Shown here one piece after another: positions 34,116-43,520 of a stretch of DNA of 60,622 bases. The position numbers and the translations under genes were made by a program. The notes beneath the pieces were generated by a model. The model made no database searches. It saw only the letters and a list, made by a program, of their open reading frames with translations, and was not told the origin of the DNA. The stretch's first letter is position 1; each line of letters starts with the position of its first letter. Source of the DNA: an uncultured Lachnospiraceae bacterium (GTDB taxonomy: Bacteria; Bacillota; Clostridia; Lachnospirales; Lachnospiraceae); assembly GCA_900318375.1 (NCBI GenBank), contig ONKG01000018.1, forward strand, positions 1-60,622. The letters are read 5' to 3'.

Positions 34116-35087
34116 TTAAAGTGCCAGGATCGCCAGGGCACCCAGGACAGCGGTGACGATCGTGAACACCGCGACGACCCGGACCTCGGACCATCCTCCA
34201 AGTTCAAAATGGTGGTGGATGGGAGCCATACGGAAGAAGCGTTTACCTCCGGTCCTGCGGAACCAGGTCACCTGAATTATTACCGAAACTACCTCGATCA
34301 CGTAAATAAAGCCGACGATCAGGATAAACAGAGGAAGACGCAGCATATAGGCCATGCCAGCGACAAAGCCTCCCAGGGCCAGCGACCCTGTATCTCCCAT
34401 GAAGACCTTGGCGGGGTAGGCATTATAAAGAAGAAAGCCCATGAGTGCTCCGATCATTGCCGTGCCGGTCATAGCGACACTGGATGCGGCCGCAGCTGCT
34501 GCAATGACAAAAAAGACCGCCACAGCGATGGTGACGCAGCTTGCGAGGCCATCCACGCCGTCGGTAAAATTGGTGCCGTTGACAGTTGCCACAATAACAA
34601 AGACCATGAGGGGGATATTAAAAACACCCAGATCCAGAACATTGCCGGACATGAAGGGAATCTTCATGGACAGCGGAACATAATGGATCTTCTGCACATA
34701 AAAAGCAAACAAAAGCGACACGACGATCTGCAGGGCAAACTTCTGCAAAACAGACAGCCCGTCCGATCGTTTTTTGACAACCTTTATATAGTCATCCATG
34801 AATCCGATGATTCCGAATCCGATCGTGAGAATGAGCACCGGAATAGACTGGCTCTGCCCTCTGAAGGGAAGAAGACATGCCGCAGTCACCCCCAGCAGGA
34901 TCATCAGTCCGCCCATGTTGGGAGTGCCGGTTTTTTTGAGATGGCTTTTAGGCCCCTCATCCCGTTCTGTCTGACCGGCTTTAAGACGTCTCAGAAAGGG
35001 GATTATAAATTTGCCCGAGACGGCACTCACCAGAAATGCTGTCAGAAACGTTGTCACCGCCGCTGTCAGATTTACATCCAGATGCAT
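34116..35087 (-). CDS. mraY: Phospho-N-acetylmuramoyl-pentapeptide transferase
   Basis: This enzyme makes lipid I by moving phospho-MurNAc-pentapeptide onto undecaprenyl phosphate in the inner membrane leaflet. It has ten membrane segments in 323 residues. Key blocks: KKTGTPNMGGLMIL, the magnesium-binding GFMDDYIKVVKKRSDGL, TNFTDGVDGLA, GDTGSLALGGF and MAPIHHHFELGGWSE. AAAGGAAC precedes the ATG. It lies 26 bases after the PBP gene. All catalytic aspartates and the HHH motif are present, so it should be active. Confidence 0.97.
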   Translation of the reverse strand: MHLDVNLTAAVTTFLTAFLVSAVSGKFIIPFLRRLKAGQTERDEGPKSHLKKTGTPNMGGLMILLGVTAACLLPFRGQSQSIPVLILTIGFGIIGFMDDYIKVVKKRSDGLSVLQKFALQIVVSLLFAFYVQKIHYVPLSMKIPFMSGNVLDLGVFNIPLMVFVIVATVNGTNFTDGVDGLASCVTIAVAVFFVIAAAAAASSVAMTGTAMIGALMGFLLYNAYPAKVFMGDTGSLALGGFVAGMAYMLRLPLFILIVGFIYVIEVVSVIIQVTWFRRTGGKRFFRMAPIHHHFELGGWSEVRVVAVFTIVTAVLGALAILAL

Positions 35088-35113
35088 AATTGTCAGTTCC
35101 TTTCCAAAAATGA

Positions 35114-37222
35114 TTATTGCGCATCCCCTGTCTCTTCTTCTTCAGAGGAAGGCTTGTTGGTATCATAGAGGCCGAGTTCTTCGAGCTCCAGACGCTCTTC
35201 ATCTGTCAGAGGCTCTGTCATGTAAATATTCATGTAGGGGAGCACTTCTGTCAGAATCTTCCTTGCAAGTATGCAGGCTCTGCCGGCTTCGTCCTGCTTT
35301 TTGTTGTTGATGCGGTCCAGCACGACGTAAATGCAGATCTGCGGATCATCGGCGGGCGCAAAGCCCAGAAATGAAACAACATACTGGCCGTTTCCGCGGG
35401 GAAGCGTCTCTGCCGTACCGGTCTTGCCGCCGATCCGATAGCCTGCAGGCCGGGCAAGTTTACCTGTTGCATGTTCACCTTCCACTGCCTGAATGCAATA
35501 CTCTCTGATCAGGTCACTGGTTTCCTCGGAAATAGTCTTTTTGAGGATACGGGGGCTGTTGATCTGCACTGTCGAGCCGCCGGGGCTTGTGATTCTGTCC
35601 ACAATATGGGGCTGATAATAATAACCGCCGTTGATCAGGGAACAGTATCCGGATGCCATCTGGATCATAGTCGCCTCGAAGTTCTGCCCGAAAGAGTTAC
35701 TCGCAAGGTCTATGTCCGCCATATCTTCTGCCTGATACAGATAGTCATCGGTACGCGCTTCACCGGCGAGGTCGATATTGGTCTTAAGTCCGAAATTAAA
35801 CACGTTCTGGTATTTGCAGAAAGTTTCGGGACCGATTTTCATGGCTTCCTGCATCAATGCCACGTTGCAGGAGCGCTCAATGGCACCGGAAATATCCAGA
35901 AGCCCATCGCCCTCCAGGTGAGCACAGTTTATATATGTGCCGTCCACAAGAAGAGTGCCGTTGCACTGGAACTTGTCCGATTTCTTCAGAGTCCCGGTCT
36001 CCAGGCCCATGGCCGTGGTGAAAGGCTTTGCCGTTGATCCGGGCTCATAATGAGCGCTGACACAGTAATTACTCCACAGAGCATTCAGATACCTGGATCG
36101 GTCGGCATCGGACAGCGCCTGCGCGTCCCCTTCCGTCATGTAGCTTGTGGTGGGTGCGTCTTTCTCGTTGAGCTTGGGCATCCCCGCCACCGCCGCGATA
36201 TCATAAGGATTATTGAGGTCAAAGCCGGGTTCGCTTGCCATCGCCAGAATTCCGCCGGTGTCTATATCCATGATGATACAGGCAGCGTTGTTGGAGCCGT
36301 TTCCCTTGTGCTTATGATCCTTTAGTTCCTCATTGAATTCCTTCAGATACTTTTCACAGATACTCTGTATATTGGCATCCAGTGTCAGTACCAGGTTATT
36401 GCCGTCTGTCGGCTGAATGGTTGTCTGCTCTATGTTCAGAGACTCATCCAGATATCCGTAAGTACGTCCGGGAACGCCGTTTAATGTATCGTCGTAGTAT
36501 TCCTCCAGACCAAAGGAGCCGATATTATTGCCCACAGTAAATCCGATGACATCCGCCGCCAGCGTACTGCAGGGGTAGTTGCGGATATAGTTGTCCTCGA
36601 ACCAGATTCCCTTTATGTTGGAATAGACAAGTTCCACCTTCTCGGCTTCGGACGCTTCTTTTCCGGCTTTTTCAGCCTCTTCAACCGCCTTCCGCTGTGC
36701 CTCCTGTTCTGCTTCGATTCCCTCTTCGACTTCTTTATCAAAGGCCCTTTTATCCTGATAAGGAAGGTTTTTAAACGCAATGTAATATTGGGAGCCGGGA
36801 TGCTTCGTTATATAGGCTCTGAGTTCCTCCTTATTGATCCCCAGCCGTTCGGCAGCATTGAGCGAAGGCTCAAGATACTCATCCTTCTCCATGATCTGAC
36901 TTGCGTCAATGATCACATTGTATACAAGCTGGCTGTCGGCAAGGACCGTTCCCTTTGCATCTGTGATCCTTCCCCGCTTGTAGGGCAGGCTTTTGTTGTT
37001 ATATTCCTGCTGGGAGAGAACCTGCATTGTATATGTGCGGCCATTGTCGCGCTGGATCAGGATAAGACGGAATGCCAACAGTATAAATGCTGTCAGCACC
37101 ATCAAAAATACAACCACCAGCCTCTTCTGCATACTGATGGTAAAACGTCTGGGACCGCGCCGGACCTTCCGATTGCCGGATCCTCCCGCGCGCCCCATGC
37201 GCTCTCTGTCTTCCCTGCTCAA
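35114..37222 (-). CDS. Class B penicillin-binding protein (FtsI/PBP2x/SpoVD type)
   Basis: The septal transpeptidase partner of FtsW. A basic cytoplasmic start, one membrane helix (VVVFLMVLTAFILLAFRLIL), a dimerisation domain containing an Ala/Glu coiled-coil insertion near residues 165-195, and the transpeptidase domain with the serine nucleophile in EPGSTAKPFT, the SCN box in AIERSCNVAL and KTG in GGKTGTAET. 702 residues. No PASTA repeats follow, so it is closer to FtsI than to PBP2x. Start TTG at 37222 with AAGGAAAG eight bases before. The C-terminus is acidic (PSSEEEETGDAQ). Confidence 0.92.
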   Translation of the reverse strand: MSREDRERMGRAGGSGNRKVRRGPRRFTISMQKRLVVVFLMVLTAFILLAFRLILIQRDNGRTYTMQVLSQQEYNNKSLPYKRGRITDAKGTVLADSQLVYNVIIDASQIMEKDEYLEPSLNAAERLGINKEELRAYITKHPGSQYYIAFKNLPYQDKRAFDKEVEEGIEAEQEAQRKAVEEAEKAGKEASEAEKVELVYSNIKGIWFEDNYIRNYPCSTLAADVIGFTVGNNIGSFGLEEYYDDTLNGVPGRTYGYLDESLNIEQTTIQPTDGNNLVLTLDANIQSICEKYLKEFNEELKDHKHKGNGSNNAACIIMDIDTGGILAMASEPGFDLNNPYDIAAVAGMPKLNEKDAPTTSYMTEGDAQALSDADRSRYLNALWSNYCVSAHYEPGSTAKPFTTAMGLETGTLKKSDKFQCNGTLLVDGTYINCAHLEGDGLLDISGAIERSCNVALMQEAMKIGPETFCKYQNVFNFGLKTNIDLAGEARTDDYLYQAEDMADIDLASNSFGQNFEATMIQMASGYCSLINGGYYYQPHIVDRITSPGGSTVQINSPRILKKTISEETSDLIREYCIQAVEGEHATGKLARPAGYRIGGKTGTAETLPRGNGQYVVSFLGFAPADDPQICIYVVLDRINNKKQDEAGRACILARKILTEVLPYMNIYMTEPLTDEERLELEELGLYDTNKPSSEEEETGDAQ

Positions 37223-37347
37223 AGTATCTGCTTTCCTTTCCTTGTCCGTTTATTTCTGCACAACAGTGCTCTGCCGGGACACAATGAGTCTTTGCGGCAG
37301 GCCTGTAAATATCAATCTTCTGCTTTGATCGGCGGCATCCACTGCCA

Positions 37348-37483
37348 GGCCGCATCCGACGACATGAGATATCTTCCGTCAGGCTGCATCCGACGACATG
37401 AGATATCTTCCGTCAGGCTGCATCCGCTGACATGGAATATCTTCCGCCAGGCTGCATCCGCTGACATGGAATATCTTCCGCCA
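37348..37483. repeat. Four 34-bp tandem repeats between ftsL and the PBP gene
   Basis: Four units of 34 bp, each containing GCATCCGNNGACATG and ATATCTTCCG. Copies 1-2 and 3-4 form two near-identical pairs differing at a few bases (CGACGACATGAGA against CGCTGACATGGAA). They occupy most of the gap inside the operon; no hairpin stands out. Confidence 0.9.
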
Positions 37484-37497
37484 GGCGATATCTGCCG

Positions 37498-38832
37498 TCA
37501 GTTTTCGTTTAAAGAGGATACCTGATGAACAGAGTCTTTCTCCGCACCTGAATAGATCACGACCTGGTCTCTGTCCGCATACTTCATTCCCAGATCCTGA
37601 ATAGCTCTTCTGCGCACTTCCTCCAGGCTGATACTGTCATTAATCTCGTTGTAGGCGGCATCATTCTCTGCTTTGATCTGTGTAAGCTGCTGTTCCAGAT
37701 TTGCGATCTGCCGGGATGTTGTGGTGACATCCGCCTGCAGCTTAATGTAGGAAATCAGGATCACTGTCATGATCGCGATGACTGCGATCATGCCTGCAAC
37801 TGTCTGCAGACTCATGGAAGTAATGCTGCGGCGTCCGGCTCCGCGTTCCTCGTGGCTCGCCTCATCCACTCTTACTCCGCCGGCTTTTCTGTTGACACGG
37901 CTCTTCTGCTCCTGAGCCTGCCTGTACACATGCGCCTGCTTTGTCTGCCTGACCGCACGGGCGCGTTCATATTGAGGGATCCGCTCCGCTGCGCGGGTCT
38001 GTCTTGTCTGCCTGACTTCACGGGTCTGTCCATATTCAGACACTTGCCCTGACGGGCGAGTCTGCCTTGTCCGCCTGACTGACTGCGGCTGCGTCTGCCT
38101 TGTCTGCCTGGCCGGTTGCGGCCGGGACTGTGTCTGTGACCGGCTGCGGCTTGATGGCTGCGACTGAACCTGAACAGGTCTTGCCGGCCCGGGCTGCGTC
38201 TGCCTTGTCTGCCTGGCTGCCTGCGGTCGGGACTGTGTCTGTGACCGGGTGCGGCTTGTCGGCTGCGGCTGAGACTGAACCGGTCTGGCTGCCTGCGGCC
38301 GGGACTGTGTCTGTGACCGGCTGCGGCTTGACGGCTGCGCCTGCGCCTGAACCGGTCTGGCCGGCTGGGGCTGCACCTGCCTTGTCTGCCTGGCTGCCTG
38401 CGGCCGGGACTGTGCCTGCTTAGTCTGCCTGGTCGACTGCGGCTGTGTCTGTGACCGGCTGCGGCTTGACGGCTGCGCCTGTGCCTGAGCAGGTCTTGCC
38501 GACCTGGGCTGCACCTGCCGTGTCTGCCTGGTCGGCTGCGGCTGTGTCTGTGACCGGCTGCGGCTTGACGGCTGCGCCTGTGCCTGCTTTGTCTGCCTGG
38601 CTGCCTGCGGCTGCGCCTGTGACCGGCTGCGGCTTGACGGCTGCGCCTGTCTCGTCTTCCCCGATGCCTGTGCCCTGCTTCCTGTGCGGGTCTGCGCAGG
38701 CCTCTCATTTGTTACCTTCTCTGCCGTGCGGGCAATTCTGACATTTCCCCGCCCGGAGCGTCTTTGGCCGGTCGACATATAATATTTGCTGTCAAATGCA
38801 GAATCTCGGTCTGCATTCAGGGTTCTTACCAT
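37498..38832 (-). CDS. ftsL: FtsL/DivIC-like septum protein with a giant disordered Gln/Arg/Ser N-terminus
   Basis: The last 110 residues are a standard FtsL: a membrane helix (TVAGMIAVIAIMTVILISYI), an external coiled coil (TTSRQIANLEQQLTQIKAEN) and a conserved end SLEEVRRRAIQDLGMKYA. The first 330 residues are cytoplasmic and highly repetitive: SSRSRSQTQ, PQAARQTRQ, VQAQPS and similar units recur about ten times, strongly basic and without acidic residues until about 270. Normal FtsL is 100-130 residues. AGGAG lies six bases before the ATG and the frame is unbroken. The array is encoded by degenerate 30-60 bp DNA repeats, so its length probably varies between strains. The basic tail could bind DNA, RNA or the membrane. 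Confidence 0.85.
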   Translation of the reverse strand: MVRTLNADRDSAFDSKYYMSTGQRRSGRGNVRIARTAEKVTNERPAQTRTGSRAQASGKTRQAQPSSRSRSQAQPQAARQTKQAQAQPSSRSRSQTQPQPTRQTRQVQPRSARPAQAQAQPSSRSRSQTQPQSTRQTKQAQSRPQAARQTRQVQPQPARPVQAQAQPSSRSRSQTQSRPQAARPVQSQPQPTSRTRSQTQSRPQAARQTRQTQPGPARPVQVQSQPSSRSRSQTQSRPQPARQTRQTQPQSVRRTRQTRPSGQVSEYGQTREVRQTRQTRAAERIPQYERARAVRQTKQAHVYRQAQEQKSRVNRKAGGVRVDEASHEERGAGRRSITSMSLQTVAGMIAVIAIMTVILISYIKLQADVTTTSRQIANLEQQLTQIKAENDAAYNEINDSISLEEVRRRAIQDLGMKYADRDQVVIYSGAEKDSVHQVSSLNEN

Positions 38833-38874
38833 CTCTGACTCCTGCTCTGACTCCTGTGCTGACGGGAGTCATTG

Positions 38875-39825
38875 TTACTTTTTTTCAAAGACCCGCAGTT
38901 TCGCGCTTGCGGACCGGCGGTTGCCTTCCAGTTCCTCCCTGCCGGGAAGAATGGGTTTGCGGGTCACCACCCGCCCCCTGGAAGTCCGTCCGCATACACA
39001 GACAGGAAATTCAGGAGGGCAGATGCAGGGATTTTCATTTCTGCGGAAGGCATTTTTGACGATGCGGTCCTCCAGAGAATGGAAGGTGATGATACACAGC
39101 CGTCCGCCCGGAGCCAGCATTTCAATCATGGAATCCAGAGAATCCTCCAGAACCTCAAGCTCCCTGTTGCAGGCAATCCGGATCGCCTGGAAAGTCCGCT
39201 TACACGGATTACCGCCCTTCTCACGCATTTTCATCGGAATAGATCTCTCGATGATCTGCACGAGCTGGCCGGTGGTCTCCAGGGGTGCCTCTTCTCTGGC
39301 ACGCACAATATTTGCGGCGATCTTAGCCGCCATCCGCTCTTCGCCGTAATCCCGCAGGATTCGCGTCAGCTCCTGCGCGCTGTAATCATTGACAATATCC
39401 CTGGCGCTCGTTGCCGCGCTGCGGTCCATACGCATATCCAGCGGCGCGTCAGCTCTGTAGGAAAAGCCCCTTTCCGGATTGTCCAGCTGGTAAGAAGAAA
39501 CTCCCAGGTCCAGCAGAATTCCGTTGACCCTGCCGACAGTCTCTCCATCGCCGAAAAAGGCGCGCACGGCATTTTCCATGTTTTCATAATTGTCATGCAC
39601 AAAACTGACCCTGTCTCCGAAGGGAGCGAGTCTCTCTTTTGCCGCCGCAAGGGCATCCTCATCCTGGTCGATCCCGATCAGGTGTCCGCCCTGCGTAAGC
39701 CTCGAAGCGATTTCAAAGGAATGACCGCCTCCGCCGAGCGTCCCGTCTATATAAATTCCGTCCGGCCTGATCCTGAGGCCCTCAAGGACCTCTTCGAGCA
39801 GCACCGATGTGTGTTTAAATTCCAA
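38875..39825 (-). CDS. rsmH: 16S rRNA (cytosine(1402)-N4)-methyltransferase RsmH (MraW)
   Basis: RsmH methylates C1402 of 16S rRNA with S-adenosylmethionine. The start [14 protein letters not shown] and the SAM loop [10 protein letters not shown] are diagnostic, followed by [44 protein letters not shown] and the zinc-like Cys run [15 protein letters not shown]. 316 residues. It starts with TTG at 39825 after GAGAGG. The neighbours mraZ and ftsL are in their normal order. Confidence 0.96.
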   Translation of the reverse strand: MEFKHTSVLLEEVLEGLRIRPDGIYIDGTLGGGGHSFEIASRLTQGGHLIGIDQDEDALAAAKERLAPFGDRVSFVHDNYENMENAVRAFFGDGETVGRVNGILLDLGVSSYQLDNPERGFSYRADAPLDMRMDRSAATSARDIVNDYSAQELTRILRDYGEERMAAKIAANIVRAREEAPLETTGQLVQIIERSIPMKMREKGGNPCKRTFQAIRIACNRELEVLEDSLDSMIEMLAPGGRLCIITFHSLEDRIVKNAFRRNENPCICPPEFPVCVCGRTSRGRVVTRKPILPGREELEGNRRSASAKLRVFEKK

Positions 39826-40002
39826 TGTCTTACCTCTCGCCGCGTCTGTGCGGCAGCATCAGAACCAGCGCACCGTCTTTTACGCTGCGGTTCTCCGGAC
39901 GAATACCGTCTTATCGTCTATATGGAGAATCACTCTGTATCCTGCCGCACCCCTACGCAGCCGCCTATGGAAAAACCCGGGAAGGGGGAATAATATCAGT
40001 TG

Positions 40003-40434
40003 TCAGATTTCAAATCCGTTTCCGAGGAGTTCCTCGGCAATCTCGTTCATATCGTCACTGATGCCTTCCGACTCGTAGGTTTCAGGATCCCAGATCTCAA
40101 TCCGGGCGCCGACGCCCATCATGATCACATTCTTCTCAATATGAGCGTGTTTGCGGTTGTTTAAAGGAATTAGGATCCTCCCCTGTTTGTCCAGGTCCAC
40201 CTCGGTGGCATTGGACATGAAGAAACGGACGAGTTCGCGCTGTTTGCGGGTATTATAAGGAAGCCCGGAAAGCTTCTGGACGAAGCGTTCCCAGGATGGC
40301 ATATCGTAGACGCAGAGACACTGGTCCAGACTGTTCGTGACCACGCATTTCTCGCCTAAGGCTTCTCTGAACTTGGAAGGAATGATCACTCTCCCCTTGG
40401 CATCGAGGGAATGATCGTAGGAACCCATGAACAT
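40003..40434 (-). CDS. mraZ: Transcriptional regulator MraZ
   Basis: MraZ is a ring-forming AbrB-like regulator that represses or tunes its own dcw cluster. The start FMGSYDHSLDAKGRVIIPSKFR and the second repeat TEVDLDKQGRILIP carry the two DxKGR/DxQGR DNA-contact motifs. 143 residues from the ATG at 40434, which lies nine bases after GGAGG; an alternative ATG two codons on is also possible. It is the first gene of the cluster and its binding boxes lie directly upstream. Confidence 0.96.
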   Translation of the reverse strand: MFMGSYDHSLDAKGRVIIPSKFREALGEKCVVTNSLDQCLCVYDMPSWERFVQKLSGLPYNTRKQRELVRFFMSNATEVDLDKQGRILIPLNNRKHAHIEKNVIMMGVGARIEIWDPETYESEGISDDMNEIAEELLGNGFEI

Positions 40435-40436
40435 TC

Positions 40437-40500
40437 GCCACTTTCCTCCACATTTACCCACTTTAATGTCAATAATACCAATTCAACCATCACTTTTCAA
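40437..40500 (-). promoter_or_regulatory. dcw cluster promoter with three MraZ boxes
   Basis: TTGAAA (40495-40500) and TATTAT (40472-40477) are 17 bases apart on the minus strand. Downstream of them are three boxes, GTGGG, GTGGA and GTGGC, at 40457, 40447 and 40437, each separated by exactly five bases. This matches the TGGGN5 direct-repeat operator known for MraZ. The last two overlap the mraZ ribosome site. Confidence 0.85.
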
Positions 40501-40523
40501 TACCTTGGGAAGGTTTTTCCGGA

Positions 40524-40626
40524 TGTTCGAGCTCTGTTCGAGCCGTACACACTCTGCCGGAGCTGTGTGCAGCAGCCTTTTCGGTCCGATTCCAAAGATA
40601 TCGGAATTGTGTTCGATTGCTGTTCG
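40524..40626 (-). promoter_or_regulatory. Two pairs of CGAACA direct repeats upstream of the dcw promoter
   Basis: On the minus strand CGAACA-N5-CGAACA occurs twice, at 40524-40540 and 40610-40626, each with an 11-base period, 86 bases apart. The arms resemble half of the Firmicutes LexA box but are direct, not inverted. Position (-30 to -130 from the promoter) suits an activator. The rest of 40501-40877 holds one terminator and no gene. Confidence 0.45.
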
Positions 40627-40763
40627 AAAAAAATATTCATTTTCATAAAAAAGCCCCGCTGCGCTATGTTCCGGAAAACACAGCAAAGTCTGAAAACAAG
40701 TATAAAAACAGGCTGCTGCAGCAGGCGGCGCTGCGCGTAACTGCAAATGAAAAGAACAGAAAA

Positions 40764-40815
40764 AAACAGCCGTAAAGGTCTCTGTCCGAGACTTTTACGA
40801 CTGCGTATTTTTTAA
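40764..40815. terminator. Bidirectional terminator downstream of lgt
   Basis: CGTAAAGGTCTC, loop, GAGACTTTTACG with A-run before and TTTTTT after. On the minus strand it is followed by TTTTTTT and ends lgt. Confidence 0.88.
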
Positions 40816-40877
40816 CATTTCGGGATGCCGCACTGTACTGCATGCAATACAGGGTTCAGCATGTTTTCCTCTGTTCT

Positions 40878-41975
40878 CTATTCTGTTTTTTCTTTCGTGT
40901 CCGGTCCGAATTCCTCTTCCGAATCCTCTTCTGTGTCCTCTTCAGGCTCCCGTTCAGCTTCCTGTCCTACGTCCGCTCCGGTTTCTTCTTCAGCCTCCGC
41001 TCCGGTTTCCTCTTCTGTTTCCGGTCCGGTTTCCTCTTCTGTTTCCGGTCCGGTTTCCTCTTCCGTATCCTGTTGAGGCTCCTGTCCGGACTCCTCTGCG
41101 GGGTTTATAAGTGTGAAACGTTTTCTTCCGACAATAATCGTAATGATCGAAGCAGCTGCCACAACGATTCCGAGAACCATGGAGACCGGGACCTTTGTTC
41201 CCGGGATATAGAGCTGGTCTGTGCGGATATTTTCGATGATCGCACGTCCGATCCCGTATCCGGCCAGATAGACCAGGAATAATTCACCATGAAAGCGCTT
41301 AATCTTTTTCTTAAGGCAGATCACCAGGATGAAAAAGACCATCAGGTTCCACATTCCCTCATAAAGGAAGGTCGGATGCACCTGGATGTAATTGGTTCCC
41401 GCCTCCATGTGGGCGGAAATGCTCTCGCTGATATCAGATGCGCGCACCATGGAGATCGGCAGACGCATGGCGAGCAGGTTGTCCGTATATTCGCCGAAGA
41501 CCTCTCTGTTAAAGAAGTTGCCCCAACGGCCCAGAACCTGTCCGAGGACAAGGCCGAAGCCTATCGTATCAAGAAACAGGAATGGATCTGCCTTTTTCTT
41601 TTTGCAGAAAATGAAAATTGTGATGACGGACAGGATGATACCGCCGTAGATCGCAAGGCCGCCTCCCCGCAGGTTGAAAATCTCAATGGGGTTATCCTTA
41701 TAATAATCCCACATGAATATCACGTAATAAATGCGGGCACCCGCTATTGCGGAAATCACGATCCAGACGAAGGAATCCCAGTACAGATCCGGATCCTGCC
41801 CCGTCTTTTTTGCAATCTTCGCTGCGACGGTGATGCCCATCAGCATAGCCGCTGCGATCAGGATTCCGTAGAGCGCAATCCCGAAATTGCCGATCATGAT
41901 CGTCTTGGGAACATTGCGCAGATAGATTCCCAGGTTGGGAAAGGCAATGTCCATATCTCCCATCATTTGTTCCAT
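40878..41975 (-). CDS. lgt: Prolipoprotein diacylglyceryl transferase with an acidic repeat tail
   Basis: Lgt adds diacylglycerol to the lipobox cysteine of prolipoproteins in the membrane. Seven membrane segments, GGGLAIYGGII, the family signature GRWGNFFNREVFG, HPTFLYEGMWN and an Arg-rich GIGRAIIENIRTD region are present. The usual length is about 260-290 residues; here a C-terminal tail of some 65 residues adds EEETGPET-type repeats and further Glu/Asp runs, predicted disordered. GAGGAAG precedes the ATG. Lgt would process the lipoprotein at 14333, among others. Confidence 0.93.
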   Translation of the reverse strand: MEQMMGDMDIAFPNLGIYLRNVPKTIMIGNFGIALYGILIAAAMLMGITVAAKIAKKTGQDPDLYWDSFVWIVISAIAGARIYYVIFMWDYYKDNPIEIFNLRGGGLAIYGGIILSVITIFIFCKKKKADPFLFLDTIGFGLVLGQVLGRWGNFFNREVFGEYTDNLLAMRLPISMVRASDISESISAHMEAGTNYIQVHPTFLYEGMWNLMVFFILVICLKKKIKRFHGELFLVYLAGYGIGRAIIENIRTDQLYIPGTKVPVSMVLGIVVAAASIITIIVGRKRFTLINPAEESGQEPQQDTEEETGPETEEETGPETEEETGAEAEEETGADVGQEAEREPEEDTEEDSEEEFGPDTKEKTE

Positions 41976-42065
41976 AAATCTTCCTCATATCCGGACGCTC
42001 GTCAATGTCTCCCCGGTGTTTGTGAAGGCACAGAGCTCTCCGGCTTTTCTTCGCTCCTTCTCTTT

Positions 42066-43169
42066 TTATACATTAAAACGGAATAAGATCACATCGCCGT
42101 CTTTGACGACATAGTCTTTACCTTCCATGCCGACAAGGCCTTTTTCGCGGGCAGCCGCAAGAGAGCCCAGCTCGAGGAGTGTCTTGTAGTTGACGACTTC
42201 CGCCTTGATGAATCCGCGCTCGAAGTCGCTGTGGATCTTGCCTGCTGCCTGGGGAGCCTTGGTACCAATCTTGATGGTCCAGGCACGTGTCTCGTCCTCA
42301 CCTGCGGTAAGGAAGCTCATGAGACCCAGAGTCGTATAGCTTGCCTTGACCAGCTTGTCGAGACCGGCTTCGGAGACGCCAAGATCCTCGAGGAACATGG
42401 CCTTTTCGTCGTCGTCAAGTTCCGCGATCTCGGACTCAATGCTGGCACAGATGACAAAGACACCGCTGTTTGTCTCTGCCGCGTACTCGCGGACCTTCTG
42501 CACGCCTTCATTGTCGGCGCCGTCGTTGGCAAGATCATCTTCGGAGACATTTGCTGCGTAGATGACAGGTTTGTCGGTCAGAAGGTTGTAGGACTGCAGC
42601 CATTTCTCTTCATCCTCTGTAAGACCTTCCGCTGTCAGAAGGGATGCGGGTTTTCCTCCCTCCAGGTGCTCGCGCACCCTCTTGAGGAACTCCATCTCTT
42701 TGCCGGCTTCCTTATCCATCTTGGCCGTGCGGGCAACCTTGGAGATGCGGCGCTCCAGCACTTCGAGGTCAGCAAAGACCAGCTCCAGATTGATGGTCTC
42801 AATATCGCGGAGCGGGTCAACACTTCCGTCGACATGAATAACATTCTCGTTCTCAAAGCAGCGCACAACGTGGACGATGGCGTCGACTTCACGGATATTT
42901 GCCAGGAACTGGTTGCCCAGGCCCTCACCCTTGGACGCGCCCTTGACAAGTCCTGCGATATCCACAAACTCGATCACGGCGGGTGTCACCTTTTTGGAAT
43001 GATACATCTCGCCAAGAAGGCGGATTCTCTCATCCGGTACCGCAACTACGCCGACATTGGGGTCTATGGTGCAGAAGGGATAGTTTGCTGCCTCTGCGCC
43101 GGCTTTTGTCAGCGCATTGAAAAGTGTGCTCTTGCCTACATTCGGAAGTCCGACAATACCCAGTTTCAT
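42066..43169 (-). CDS. ychF: Ribosome-binding ATPase YchF (Obg family)
   Basis: A universally conserved P-loop protein that binds ribosomes and prefers ATP because the G4 motif is altered. [18 protein letters not shown] is the P-loop, [20 protein letters not shown] the switch II region, then YAANVSEDD in place of NKxD. The C-terminal TGS domain ends [18 protein letters not shown]. 367 residues, normal. AGGAGAAAATAGAG precedes the ATG. It is linked to stress and antioxidant control in other bacteria. Confidence 0.96.
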   Translation of the reverse strand: MKLGIVGLPNVGKSTLFNALTKAGAEAANYPFCTIDPNVGVVAVPDERIRLLGEMYHSKKVTPAVIEFVDIAGLVKGASKGEGLGNQFLANIREVDAIVHVVRCFENENVIHVDGSVDPLRDIETINLELVFADLEVLERRISKVARTAKMDKEAGKEMEFLKRVREHLEGGKPASLLTAEGLTEDEEKWLQSYNLLTDKPVIYAANVSEDDLANDGADNEGVQKVREYAAETNSGVFVICASIESEIAELDDDEKAMFLEDLGVSEAGLDKLVKASYTTLGLMSFLTAGEDETRAWTIKIGTKAPQAAGKIHSDFERGFIKAEVVNYKTLLELGSLAAAREKGLVGMEGKDYVVKDGDVILFRFNV

Positions 43170-43363
43170 TTTTCTCTATTTTCTCCTTTATTCAAGTCAT
43201 TCCTGTAATTTCTGCGCGCCGTTTTTCGTATGCCGGTCCCGCTGCAGACACGATCCTGCACAAAAAGCGGCCCCCGGTTCCTTTATCCCAAGATACATGT
43301 TCAGCCCGACGCAAATAAGAATTATACCACAAGCAGTTTTTTGAAACAACCGGATTTCCGCCA

Positions 43364-43437
43364 ATGAGTCACGAGAGACGGTTCTGAATAACTCATTGCG
43401 CGCAATGAGTTATTCAGAACCGTCTCCAGTGACTCAT
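43364..43437. repeat. REP-like long palindrome with GACGGTTCTG cores
   Basis: A 74-bp almost perfect inverted repeat: ATGAGTCAC, AGACGGTTCTGAATAACTCA, central GCGCGC, and the complements. The GACGGTTCTG core also occurs in the array at 59320. It lies between ychF and the STAS gene. The remainder of 43170-43520 has only the STAS terminator. Confidence 0.85.
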
Positions 43438-43453
43438 GAAATGCAGAAAAAAG

Positions 43454-43490
43454 AAAAGGCACACCTTTTCCCCCGGTGTGCCTTTTCGTA
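43454..43490. terminator. Terminator after the STAS gene
   Basis: AAAAGGCACACC, short loop, GGTGTGCCTTTT. A-run and T-run make it work on both strands. It would end the long minus-strand unit that begins near 53.5 kb. Confidence 0.88.
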
Positions 43491-43520
43491 TGCAGAACTG
43501 ATAGTACTGCGTTCAGTTTT

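Noticed and set aside
37348-37483. CRISPR array
   Set aside because: Four 34-bp units are directly adjacent with no unique spacers and no cas genes. It is a plain tandem repeat. The same holds for the other arrays in the window.
40524-40626. LexA operators
   Set aside because: The CGAAC arms are direct rather than inverted, so the SOS box geometry is not met.
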